Below, piece by piece: positions 6,798 to 15,246 of a stretch of DNA of 32,238 nt. Made by a program: the position numbers and the translations under genes. Origin of the DNA: Acidobacteriota bacterium (lineage in GTDB: Bacteria > Acidobacteriota > Terriglobia > Terriglobales > Acidobacteriaceae); the NCBI GenBank assembly GCA_021836865.1, contig JAKBHH010000036.1, forward strand, positions 1 through 32,238, given 5' to 3'. Below the pieces are notes generated by a model. It was given only the letters and a program-made list of their open reading frames with translations, was not told the origin of the DNA and ran no database searches. Within the stretch, counting starts at the first letter, position 1, and the number at the start of each line of letters is the position of its first letter.

Positions 6798-8380
6798 AGA
6801 CGCGTTCCTATCAGATTGCTCTTGCTTCACTATTGACGGTATGCGCGGGGCTGGCTGCGGCGCTGGGATATGTGCTCTTTGTAAGAGGCCACGCGGGCAT
6901 GAAGGACGCGGAGGAAGATCCTGTGATCGCGCGCGGACCGGCGGTGACGCAAATGCCGCAGTCGCAGCAGGCGCCGATGAAGCAGAGCGGCGCGATGCCG
7001 GCGGACGAGCCGCCGCTCACTCCAGTGCAACTGTCTCCGCAGCGGCTGCAGCAGATCGGGGTGACGATGGCTACGGTTGCGATGAAGAACGTGACCCAGG
7101 ACCTGACTGTGCCGGGCAACGTGGACATTGACGAGGAACGGCTGGCGTATGTGCAGACACGCTTTGCGGGATGGATTCAGACGGTATGGGCGAATGCGAA
7201 CTACCAGTATGTGCGCAAGGGGCAGCGGCTGTTCACGGTGTATAGCCCCGACCTGGTGAGCGGCGAGCAGGAGCTGCTGCTGGCGCGGCAGAACGAGCAG
7301 GCCTTTGCGCACGATGCGCACGGCATGGCCGCGCAGGAGGGCGGCTGGCTGCTGAAGTCAGCCGAGGAGCGGCTGCGGCAGTTTGGCGTTTCGCAGGAGC
7401 AGATTGCCGCGCTGGAGACGAGCGGCAAGGCAGAACACGACATGGTGGTGTCTTCGCCGGTGTCAGGCTACATTGTGGAACGCAATGCGCTGCCGAATGC
7501 GTACGTCCAGCCGGAGACGAAGCTGTACACGGTGGCGGATCTCTCCACGGTGTGGGTGTACGCCAACGTTTTCCAGACGGATGTGGGCCGGCTCAAGCCG
7601 GGCGATGCCGCGCAAGTGACGGTAGACGCGTATCCGGGACGCACGTTTCATGGGCACATCGACCAGATTCTTCCCCAGGTGGATATGACGACGCGCACGG
7701 TGCGGGTGCGGCTGGTGTTTGCCAATCCCGGCGTGGTGTTGAAGCCGGGGATGTATGTGAAAGCGGCGATCGCAGTGCCGCTGGGCCGGCAGCTTGTGAT
7801 TCCTGCTTCGGCGGTGCTGGAGGCGGGCTCGCGGGCGATTGCATTTGTGGATCACGGCGGCGGAAACCTGGAGCCGCGCACGATCCAGACCGGGCCGCAA
7901 CTGGACGATACGGTGGTGATTCTGAGGGGGCTAAAAGAAGGCGAGAGAGTGGTGAGCTCAGCGAACTTCCTGGTGGACTCCGAGGCGCAACTGCAGTCGG
8001 CGTTTGGCGGTGCACCTGCGACCGCGCAACCGGCGGCGGCCACCGCACAACCGGAGGAGGCGATCCAGGTTGCGCTGACAACGGACCCCTCGCCGGCACG
8101 CAAAGGCGTGAACACGCTGCGCGTGGCGCTGACCGGCCCGGATGGAAAGCCGGTAACAGGCGCGCAGGTGTCGGTGGTGTTCTTTATGCCGGCGATGCCC
8201 GCGATGGGCATGGCGGCTGTACGCGTGCCGGCAGCGCTGCATGAAAAGGGCAATGGGCAGTACGAGGGGCCGCTGCAACTGGATACGGGCGGCACGTGGG
8301 AGGTGTCTGTCACCGTGCAGCGCGGCGGGCAGAACGTCGCGGTCAAGCAACTAAGCGTGAGCGCAGAAGGAGGGATGTGA
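6794..8380 (+). CDS. CusB-type periplasmic adaptor of RND metal efflux with extra C-terminal domain
   Basis: A GTG start overlaps the previous stop. The 528-residue protein has an N-terminal membrane anchor and then a Met-rich linker (QMPQSQQAPMKQSGAM), the kind of region that binds Cu(I)/Ag(I) in CusB. Barrel-sandwich and beta-barrel sections follow, with typical CusB phrases 'RFAGWIQTVWANANYQYVRK', 'FTVYSPDLVSGEQELLLAR' and 'TRTVRVRLVFANPGVVLKPG'. The last ~100 residues form an additional Ig-like module resembling YtkA/FixH domains (GPDGKPVTGAQVSVVFFMPAMPAMGM) with a Met-rich loop, absent from E. coli CusB. The protein links the inner-membrane pump to the outer-membrane channel. The stop overlaps the cusA start (ATGTGATGA). 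Confidence 0.88.
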   Translation: MKTRSYQIALASLLTVCAGLAAALGYVLFVRGHAGMKDAEEDPVIARGPAVTQMPQSQQAPMKQSGAMPADEPPLTPVQLSPQRLQQIGVTMATVAMKNVTQDLTVPGNVDIDEERLAYVQTRFAGWIQTVWANANYQYVRKGQRLFTVYSPDLVSGEQELLLARQNEQAFAHDAHGMAAQEGGWLLKSAEERLRQFGVSQEQIAALETSGKAEHDMVVSSPVSGYIVERNALPNAYVQPETKLYTVADLSTVWVYANVFQTDVGRLKPGDAAQVTVDAYPGRTFHGHIDQILPQVDMTTRTVRVRLVFANPGVVLKPGMYVKAAIAVPLGRQLVIPASAVLEAGSRAIAFVDHGGGNLEPRTIQTGPQLDDTVVILRGLKEGERVVSSANFLVDSEAQLQSAFGGAPATAQPAAATAQPEEAIQVALTTDPSPARKGVNTLRVALTGPDGKPVTGAQVSVVFFMPAMPAMGMAAVRVPAALHEKGNGQYEGPLQLDTGGTWEVSVTVQRGGQNVAVKQLSVSAEGGM

Positions 8381-11300
8381 TGATTGCACGAACCATCTCG
8401 TGGTGCGCACGGAATCCCTTTCTGGTGTTCACGGGCGCGATTCTGCTGGTTCTGGCGGGGATCTGGAGCCTGCAACATGTGCCGCTGGACGCGCTGCCGG
8501 ATATCAGCGACGTGCAGGTGATCATTCACACGGGGTGGGCGGGCGAGCCGCCGAGTGTGATTGAAGACCAGGTGACCTATCCGATTGTGACCGCGCTGCT
8601 GTCTGCTCCGAAGGTGAAGAATGTTCGTGCGCAGACGATGTTTGGCGACTCGTATGTGTTCGTGGTCTTCGAGGATGGAACGGACCTGTATTGGGCGCGG
8701 TCGCGAGTCATTGAGTATATCGAGCAGATTGCGGGCAAGCTGCCGCCGCAGGTGCATCCGGCGATTGGTCCGGATGCTACGGGCGCGGGATGGGTGTATG
8801 AGTACGCAGTGGTGGACCGCACGCACAGGCACAGCCTGGCCGATCTGCGTGCGCTGCAGGACTGGTATCTTCGGTATCAACTGGAGACGGTGCCGGGCGT
8901 GGCGGAGGTGGCGAGCATCGGCGGATTTGCGCGCCAGTACCAGGTCAATCTCGATCCGAACAAGCTGTTCTCGTATGGCATCTCCGCGGCGACGGTGATT
9001 GACCGCGTGCGGCAGAGCACGAACGAAGTGGGCGGCGATGTGCTGGAGATGAGCGGCGCCGAGTACATGATTCGCGGGCTGGGCTACTTGAAGTCGCTCT
9101 CAGACCTGGAGAGCGTACCGGTAGCAACGAAGAACGGGACACCGGTGCTGGTGCGCGATCTGGGCACCGTATCCTTTGGCCCCGACGAGCGGCGCGGTGC
9201 GGCGGACTGGCAGGGCGAAGGCGAAGCGGTGGGCGGCATTGTCGTCATGCGCTACGGCATGAATGCGCTGAACGTGATTGAAGGGGTGAAGGCGCGGCTG
9301 CGCGAGATTGCGCCCGCGCTGCCGGCGGGCGTGGAGATTGTGACGGGCTATGACCGATCGTGGCTGATCAATCAGTCCATTCATACACTGAAGCGCGACC
9401 TGATTGCCGAGGCCATCATCGTCAGCTTTGTATGCATTGTTTTTCTGTTCCACTTTCGTTCGGCACTGGTGCCGATTCTCACGGTGCCGATTGCGGTGCT
9501 GGCGGCGTTCATTCCAATGTACCTGCTGCATGTGAGCTCGAACATCATGTCGCTGGGCGGACTGGCACTGGCGATCGGCGTGCTGATCGACGCGGCAATC
9601 GTGATGGTGGAGAACGGCTATCGCAAACTAGCCGAGCGCGCGCATGTCCTGGGGAGCGAAGAGCGTCGCGACATTCTGGTGAGTGCGGCACAGCAGGTGG
9701 GGCCGGCGCTGTTCTATTCGCTGATGATTATCGTAGTGTCGTTTCTGCCGGTGTTTCTGCTGGAGGCGCAGGAAGGAAGGATGTTCCGGCCGCTGGCGTG
9801 GACCAAGACGCTGGCGCTGATCTTCTCGTCTCTGCTCTCGATTACGTTGGTGCCCGCGCTGATGCCGCTGTGTCTGCGCGGCAAACTGCGCCCTGAGGCG
9901 AAGAATCCGGCGGCGCGAATATCGCAGGCCGCCTACCTGCCTGTGCTGCGCTGGTGTCTGCGCCACTGGAAGGTGGTGATCGTGCTGAATGTTCTCTTTC
10001 TGGCAGTGACGGCGCCGCTCTACTTCAGGCTCGGAAGCCAGTTCATGCCTGCGCTGTATGAGGGTTCATCGCTGTATATGCCCAGTGCGCTGCCGGGCAT
10101 TTCAATTACGCAGGCGGTGTCTTTGATGCAGGAGCAGGACCGGATCATCCGCTCCTTTCCTGAGGTGGAGACGGTGTTTGGCACTGTGGGCCGGTCAGAC
10201 AGCGCGACGGACAATGCGCCGCTGGACATGTATGACACGACAATCATGCTGAAGCCGCGCAGTGCGTGGCGACCCGGCATGACGTATGAAAAGCTGATTC
10301 GCGCGATGGATGAGAAGCTGCAGTTTCCGGGGCTGACGAACACCTGGACGATGCCGGTGGAGAACCGGCTGGACATGGAACTGACAGGCGTCAAGACAGC
10401 GATGGGCATCAAGATTCAAGGGCCGGACCTGGCGCGGATTGAAGACATTGGCGCGCGGATACAGCAGGTTCTCTCCTCGATGCCGGAGACGACGTCGGCC
10501 TTTGCGGAGCGGGTTTCGCAGGGGTTCTACCTTAACGTGGAGGTGAACCGGGCGGAGGCGGCCCGATACGGGTTGACGGTGGCCGATGTGCAGCGGGTGA
10601 TTACGTCGGAGATCGGCGGCGCGGACATTGCCGAGAATGTAGAAGGTCGCGAGCGGTTTCCGATTGCGGTGCGCTACCAGCGAGACTTTCGCGATCATCC
10701 GGAAGACCTATCTGCTGCGCTGATTCCTACGCCAACAGGCGAACAGATTCCCGTGGGCGAGGTGGCGCGGGTGTACTTCTCGCGCGGGCCGGCGATGATT
10801 CGCGATGAGGACGGCGCGCTGACGGGGTATGTATATCTGAATCTGAAGGGCAGCAACTATGGCGGTTATGTGGACCGCGCGAACAAGTTGCTGCGCCAGA
10901 ACGTTGCGCTGCCGGCAGGGTACACGTGGAGGTGGGCCGGTGAATACGAGTTTCAACTGCGAGCGAAGAAACGGCTGGAGATGATTCTGCCGGTGGTGTT
11001 CTTTGTGATCTTTCTGCTGCTGTATCTGGTCTTCAAGTCAGTGGTGGAGGCGGCGGTGCTGATTTTTCCCACGGTCTACGCGATGTCAGGCGGTCTGCTG
11101 CTGCAATGGTTGCTGGGCTACAACTTCAGCGTGGCGGTATGGGTGGGCTACATCGCGCTGTTTGGAATTGCCGTGGAGACCGGAGTGGTGATGGTGGTGT
11201 ATCTGCATGAGGCCTATGAAAGCCGCATGTCCACCGGCGAGGCGATGACGGAGGAGGCGCTGGAGCAGGCGGTGATCGACGGAGCGGTGCAGCGGCTGCG

Positions 11301-11514
11301 GCCGAAGCTGATGACAGTGACGGCGGTCATTCTGAGCCTGGCGCCGATTTTGTGGGAGACCGGGATCGGGTCGGACGTGATGAAGCCGATTGCAACACCG
11401 ATAGTAGGCGGGATGATTACGTCCACGATTCATGTTTTGATTCTGGTGCCGGTGTTCTTTCTGCTGATCAAGCGCAGAGCGGTGCGCAGAGCGGCGGCAA
11501 CGGAGCTGCGATGA
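8380..11514 (+). CDS. cusA: CusA-type RND heavy-metal efflux pump
   Basis: The ATG at 8380 overlaps the cusB stop, and the 1,044-residue length is normal for HAE/HME RND pumps. N-terminal 'DALPDISDVQVIIHTGWAGEPPSVIEDQ' (given here only as a marker) and the transmembrane segment with GVLIDAAIVMVENGYRK mark the heavy-metal RND family. The periplasmic cleft has WRPGMT and LDMELTG, which I align from memory with two of the three CusA methionines that bind Cu(I)/Ag(I). The third position appears to be LPGIS, with Ile in place of Met. Driven by protons, it would export monovalent copper or silver from the periplasm through CusB and CusC. Assignment to the Cus rather than the Czc branch is supported by sequence style and the Met-rich adaptor, but substrate is not proven. 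Confidence 0.88.
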   Translation: MIARTISWCARNPFLVFTGAILLVLAGIWSLQHVPLDALPDISDVQVIIHTGWAGEPPSVIEDQVTYPIVTALLSAPKVKNVRAQTMFGDSYVFVVFEDGTDLYWARSRVIEYIEQIAGKLPPQVHPAIGPDATGAGWVYEYAVVDRTHRHSLADLRALQDWYLRYQLETVPGVAEVASIGGFARQYQVNLDPNKLFSYGISAATVIDRVRQSTNEVGGDVLEMSGAEYMIRGLGYLKSLSDLESVPVATKNGTPVLVRDLGTVSFGPDERRGAADWQGEGEAVGGIVVMRYGMNALNVIEGVKARLREIAPALPAGVEIVTGYDRSWLINQSIHTLKRDLIAEAIIVSFVCIVFLFHFRSALVPILTVPIAVLAAFIPMYLLHVSSNIMSLGGLALAIGVLIDAAIVMVENGYRKLAERAHVLGSEERRDILVSAAQQVGPALFYSLMIIVVSFLPVFLLEAQEGRMFRPLAWTKTLALIFSSLLSITLVPALMPLCLRGKLRPEAKNPAARISQAAYLPVLRWCLRHWKVVIVLNVLFLAVTAPLYFRLGSQFMPALYEGSSLYMPSALPGISITQAVSLMQEQDRIIRSFPEVETVFGTVGRSDSATDNAPLDMYDTTIMLKPRSAWRPGMTYEKLIRAMDEKLQFPGLTNTWTMPVENRLDMELTGVKTAMGIKIQGPDLARIEDIGARIQQVLSSMPETTSAFAERVSQGFYLNVEVNRAEAARYGLTVADVQRVITSEIGGADIAENVEGRERFPIAVRYQRDFRDHPEDLSAALIPTPTGEQIPVGEVARVYFSRGPAMIRDEDGALTGYVYLNLKGSNYGGYVDRANKLLRQNVALPAGYTWRWAGEYEFQLRAKKRLEMILPVVFFVIFLLLYLVFKSVVEAAVLIFPTVYAMSGGLLLQWLLGYNFSVAVWVGYIALFGIAVETGVVMVVYLHEAYESRMSTGEAMTEEALEQAVIDGAVQRLRPKLMTVTAVILSLAPILWETGIGSDVMKPIATPIVGGMITSTIHVLILVPVFFLLIKRRAVRRAAATELR

Positions 11515-11535
11515 GTTGGCTGGCGCCACCGCGGG

Positions 11536-13344
11536 CTAACTGCGTGACGCGCGGAAGCGCATCAGCGGCAGACGGAAGCTGCGGACGCGTTCCATGCGGG
11601 TTTCACGCTCGAACGAACGGGTGCGCGCCTGGAGAATATCTTCGACGGTGACGAGGCCGAGGAGTTTGCCGGAGAGGTAATCGACAACGGGCATGGTGGA
11701 GAGGTGGGCCGTAGCCATGTCCTCAGCAAGTTCGCGAAGAGTCATCTCCGGGTAGGCCACATGCGGCTCGGCGGATGGAACGGGATCCGCCGCCGGGGCG
11801 CTGGAGGCGGCCAGAGACTCAAGGTGATGGCGCGTGATAACGCCGACGAGCTTGTCCTGTGTGTCGACGAGAGGATAGAGGCGCTGGCCGCGCCGCTCAC
11901 CGCGGGAGTGCCTGCCGGCGATCCAGCCGCGCACATCGGCGACGCTGCTATCCGCGGGAAGGGCGACGATGCCGGTGCGCATGATGTGCGCGACGGCCAT
12001 GGTCTCAAGCGGATCGACGCCGTACTCGCGGCTGAGATGGTGGCCGCGGCGGCTGATGCGCTCGGTGAGGATGGAGCGCTTTTGCAATAGAACCGTGCAG
12101 GCGTGCGCGGTGACGGAGGCGGCGAGAATGGGTAGGAGCAGCCCATAGTTGTGGGTGAGCTCCATGCTGAGAACAGCGGCGGTGAGGGGGCATCCGATGG
12201 AGCCGGAGAGCACTGCTGCCATCGCCACGAGCGGCCACGCGCCGGGTTGCAGCGTGGGCAACACCGGTGCAAAGAGCGCGCCAAGCGCACCGCCGATCAT
12301 GAGCAGCGGCGCGAGAATGCCGCCGGAGGTGCCGGAGCCCAGCGAGAAGGACCAGATGATGCTTTTGACGATAAGGACGCCGAGGATCAGGTTCAACGCG
12401 GAGTTGCCACTTACAAGCGCGCCGATGACGTCGTAGCCGGTGCCGAGGGCGCGGGGAAAGATGAGGCCGCCGATGCCGATCACGACGCCGCCGATGGCCG
12501 GCCACCACATCCAATGAACGGGCAGGTGATTTTCGAAGAGATCTTCGCTGGCGTAGACCGCGCGGCTGAGGGCGATGGCGAGGATTCCGGCGACCAGGCC
12601 GAGGGCGAGAGCGGCGACGAGTGCGGACGGCTGGACGGGATGGGTGAGGGGCTGCATCGGGAAAAGCGGGTCAGCGCTCAGAAAGAAGCGGCGCATGACG
12701 CCGGCGACCGTGGCAGCCATCGCGACGGGAACAAAAGAGCGCGGCCGCCACTCGAAGAGGAGCAGCTCGACGGCAAGAAGCACGGCAGAAAGCGGTGTGG
12801 AGAAGACGCCGGCCATGCCAGCGGCGGCGCCTGCGACCAGCATGGTGGTTCGCTCAGCATCCGTGAGACGGAAGAGCTGGCCGAGCAGCGAGCCCACGGA
12901 TCCGGCCGTCATGATAATGGGCCCCTCTGCGCCGAAAGGGCCGCCCGAACCAATGGCGATGGCCGCGGAGAGCGGCTTGAAGATGGCGACCCTGGGATGG
13001 ATGCGCGCGCCCTGCATGAGGATCGCCTCGATTGCCTCGGGCATGCCGTGGCCGCGAATCTTGTCAGAACCGAAGCGCGCCATGATGCCGATGATGAGGC
13101 CTCCCGCGACGGGAACAAGCGCGGCGAACCAGCCGAGATGGTTGAGCGCGGGTGAGGCGAAGTTCCAGTCGAACCGCTGGTAGTAGAAGAGGTTTGTTGC
13201 GACGTAGATGAGGTGAAGCAGGAGCCAGGCGAGCACGGCTCCGGCGATGCCAAGGACGACGCCGAGGAGGCTGAGGAGAAGCATGCGCGGCGTTGCAGTG
13301 AAGTCGCGCCGGGGCGAAGGGGAAGTATGTTGTGCGTGGGTCAC
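11536..13344 (-). CDS. CLC-type chloride channel/antiporter with C-terminal CBS pair
   Basis: The 602-residue protein has about ten hydrophobic segments with the CLC selectivity motif GSGGP at 132-136 and the gating glutamate in GAEGP (E140). Later motifs GSGTSGGILAPLL and PLTAAVLSMELT match CLC helices that line the anion path. The last ~140 residues carry two CBS motifs (MRTGIVALPADSSVADV and STMPVVDYLSGKLLGLVTVE), which usually bind adenine nucleotides and adjust transport. The GTG start overlaps the stop of the MarR gene by four bases, so the two are translationally coupled. The gating glutamate suggests Cl-/H+ exchange. The fluoride-specific CLC branch is unlikely because the standard GSGxP motif is present. 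It ends tail-to-tail with cusA, 21 bases away. Confidence 0.9.
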   Translation of the reverse strand: MTHAQHTSPSPRRDFTATPRMLLLSLLGVVLGIAGAVLAWLLLHLIYVATNLFYYQRFDWNFASPALNHLGWFAALVPVAGGLIIGIMARFGSDKIRGHGMPEAIEAILMQGARIHPRVAIFKPLSAAIAIGSGGPFGAEGPIIMTAGSVGSLLGQLFRLTDAERTTMLVAGAAAGMAGVFSTPLSAVLLAVELLLFEWRPRSFVPVAMAATVAGVMRRFFLSADPLFPMQPLTHPVQPSALVAALALGLVAGILAIALSRAVYASEDLFENHLPVHWMWWPAIGGVVIGIGGLIFPRALGTGYDVIGALVSGNSALNLILGVLIVKSIIWSFSLGSGTSGGILAPLLMIGGALGALFAPVLPTLQPGAWPLVAMAAVLSGSIGCPLTAAVLSMELTHNYGLLLPILAASVTAHACTVLLQKRSILTERISRRGHHLSREYGVDPLETMAVAHIMRTGIVALPADSSVADVRGWIAGRHSRGERRGQRLYPLVDTQDKLVGVITRHHLESLAASSAPAADPVPSAEPHVAYPEMTLRELAEDMATAHLSTMPVVDYLSGKLLGLVTVEDILQARTRSFERETRMERVRSFRLPLMRFRASRS

Positions 13345-13865
13345 GTGCGGGTCTGCCTGGTGGATGGGGATGAGAGCGCGGCGCGGTTGCTGTCCAGAAC
13401 GTGGCGAAGCGCGCGTACAAGCTGAGGGCCGGACTGGCGGAGCTCGCTCATGTGATGGCCGGCGAGCGAGGCGATGAGCCGCTCGCCGCGCGGAGTGACG
13501 CGCAACAGGATGCGGCGATGGTCGGCTGCGTCGTGTTCGCGCAGGAGCAGGTTCTGGCGAATGGCGCGGTCAACGAGCTCGACGGCGCTGTTGTGGCGCA
13601 GGAACATGCGCGCGGCGACATTGGCGATGGTGGGCTCGACGCCCGGCGGGATGCCGCGCACGCACTGCAAAAGCTGGTACTGCTGGTGGGGGATGCCGGC
13701 TTCTTCAGCCGCGGCCTGACTGAAGTGGAGGAAGCGGCGCAACTGGTAGCGGAACTCGGCCAGGCGGCGCAACTGGCCGAGGTCTACGGAAGTTGCTGCA
13801 GACCGGCGCGGAGCGGGCTGTCGTGCTGCAGAGAGAGCGCTTGACTTCTGCTTCGTTTTCTCCAC
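13341..13865 (-). CDS. MarR-family transcriptional regulator
   Basis: The 174-residue protein has the MarR winged-helix layout: an N-terminal helix with 'RYQLRRFLHFSQAAAEEAG', an HTH with 'TIANVAARMFLRHNSAVELV', and the wing with DHRRILLRVTPRGERLI, where the D-x-R-R pattern is characteristic. The GTG start has no ribosome site. A -10-like TACGAT lies at 13872-13877, which would place the RNA start at or very near the GTG, so the gene may be leaderless. That -10 box lies inside the first of two tandem palindromic sites, the expected place for autorepression. The product probably controls itself and the coupled CLC gene. Its ligand is unknown. Confidence 0.88.
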   Translation of the reverse strand: MEKTKQKSSALSAARQPAPRRSAATSVDLGQLRRLAEFRYQLRRFLHFSQAAAEEAGIPHQQYQLLQCVRGIPPGVEPTIANVAARMFLRHNSAVELVDRAIRQNLLLREHDAADHRRILLRVTPRGERLIASLAGHHMSELRQSGPQLVRALRHVLDSNRAALSSPSTRQTRT

Positions 13866-13870
13866 ACGTA

Positions 13871-13901
13871 TATCGTATCACGACTCTATCGTATTACGAT
13901 A
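13871..13901. promoter_or_regulatory. Tandem MarR operator overlapping the promoter and the nnrS 3' end
   Basis: Site 2 (13887-13901) is a perfect 15-base palindrome, TATCGTA-T-TACGATA. Site 1 (13871-13885), TATCGTATCACGACT, is a degraded copy 16 bases away, so the two lie on nearly the same face of the helix after 1.5 turns. Both are AT-rich against a GC-rich background and lie 6-36 bases upstream of the marR start. The last codons and stop of nnrS (TAA at 13894-13896) are embedded in site 2. A MarR dimer binding here would block the presumed -10 box. Confidence 0.7.
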
Positions 13902-15246
13902 TATTTTGAATCTGGAAGGCAGAGCGGCCGCGCAGCATTGTGTGCGCGATGTTGGCTCCGAAGACGAGCACGCCGGCGAGCTCGAAGACGCCGGAGACAG
14001 GCAATGTCTTCCAAGCGAAGGCTGTGACGCCCTCATAGGCGAGCGGCTCGGAGGTGACGCGCAGGGTGCAGCCGGTTTGGATGAGGAGCAGGCTGAGGAG
14101 CATGAGCTGCTTGCTGTAGAGGTCGCGGATGCCGGTGAAGTGCGGCAGGATGCGCGGACCGATGGAGAAGACCATGGTGGCGGCGAAGCCCACGGTGAGC
14201 GCGTGGCGCGAGGCGCCCCAGATGCCGCCGTGGATGTCTGCGCTTGCGGCCAGCACACCCATCGCGGCTGCGATGAGCAGCCAGAGGTAGGCCAGGCGGA
14301 TGAAGACGGGGAAGCTGGGGTGTATGCCGAGAACCTTGGCCGGGCCGAGCGGCCTTTGCGCAAGCTGAAGCGCGGCGACGACAGCGAGAGCGGCAGCCAG
14401 AACGAGAGGTGTTGCAATGCGCGGCCATCCGCCAACGCCGAAGAGCACTCCTGCGATGTCGAGCGTCATGGCCAGTTGCAACAAACGTGCGTGAGGATGC
14501 GGCAGGTTGAGGAAGGTGGGCAGCCAGCGCGCAGAGAATCCCCAGACGACGGGCGCGAGAAATCCCCAGCCGAGAAGAATCAGATACCGCTGATCGAGCC
14601 CATGGGGAAATGCAGGATCGATGGCGCCGCGAGCGAGCCGGATGCACTCGACGAAGTTGAAGAGCACTGCAGCGGCGAGGCCTGCCGAGCTGAACAGGAC
14701 AAGAATCATCCACTCTTCCATGCGCGGCTTTGCCTTGGGCTGGGTGCCGGTCTGGCTCGCGGGTGTGGGCAGCTTGTGCCGCGAGGCCGCGCGGAGGAAG
14801 AGCAAAACGGCAGCGAGCTCAAACGTGGCGGAGATGGGCAACAGCCCGCGCCAGTGCCAGAGATAGACATTTGCGAGCCAGCGCAGCAATACGCCGGAGG
14901 TCCATAGCAAGAAGCACGTCAAGGGCAGACGCACCGGCGAGCGCTTGCCGAGCGGCTGCGAGTAGAAGCCGATGCCGAGTACGAAGCTGCCGATCCAGCC
15001 GAAGACCTGCGCGTGACCGTGGCCCTGCATCCACGCGGCGGGCAACGCGCCGAGGTCGTGATGGGTGCTGATAGAGATGAGGCTGGAGAAGCCGAGCAGT
15101 GTGCCGGGCAGCGCCATGAAGAAGAGGCCGCTGGCGATCCAGGCGCGGAGCATGTAACTCTTCTGCCGTTCGCGGGTGAGGATGGCGGCCTGGTCGGGGT
15201 TGGGCGCGAGGACGAATGGATTTGCGGCCGTGGATGCGGTGTTCAT
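13894..15246 (-). CDS. nnrS: NnrS-family haem-copper membrane protein
   Basis: The ATG at 15246 overlaps the stop of the upstream Ric gene (ATGA). A longer open frame exists, but the added N-terminus is Arg-rich and runs inside that gene. The 450-residue protein has about twelve membrane segments and NnrS-type signatures: HGHAQVFGWIGSFVLGIGFY, GFSARWLPTFLNL, and 'SRHALTVGFAATMVFSIG' followed by PRILPHFTG. NnrS proteins are induced by nitric oxide and help cells tolerate it, apparently by limiting formation of iron-nitrosyl complexes. Coupling to a Ric-type repair protein supports that role. The 3' end runs into the MarR operator, so transcripts of the two operons meet there. Confidence 0.82.
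   Translation of the reverse strand: MNTASTAANPFVLAPNPDQAAILTRERQKSYMLRAWIASGLFFMALPGTLLGFSSLISISTHHDLGALPAAWMQGHGHAQVFGWIGSFVLGIGFYSQPLGKRSPVRLPLTCFLLWTSGVLLRWLANVYLWHWRGLLPISATFELAAVLLFLRAASRHKLPTPASQTGTQPKAKPRMEEWMILVLFSSAGLAAAVLFNFVECIRLARGAIDPAFPHGLDQRYLILLGWGFLAPVVWGFSARWLPTFLNLPHPHARLLQLAMTLDIAGVLFGVGGWPRIATPLVLAAALAVVAALQLAQRPLGPAKVLGIHPSFPVFIRLAYLWLLIAAAMGVLAASADIHGGIWGASRHALTVGFAATMVFSIGPRILPHFTGIRDLYSKQLMLLSLLLIQTGCTLRVTSEPLAYEGVTAFAWKTLPVSGVFELAGVLVFGANIAHTMLRGRSAFQIQNIS

Noticed and set aside
12151..13155. 334-codon open frame on the plus strand opposite the CLC gene
   Set aside because: The translation is Gly/Asp/Arg/Glu-rich low-complexity, with no ribosome site, and the opposite strand encodes an unmistakable CLC protein.
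13906..14907. 333-codon open frame opposite nnrS
   Set aside because: It is an antisense shadow with charged low-complexity sequence and no recognisable domain.
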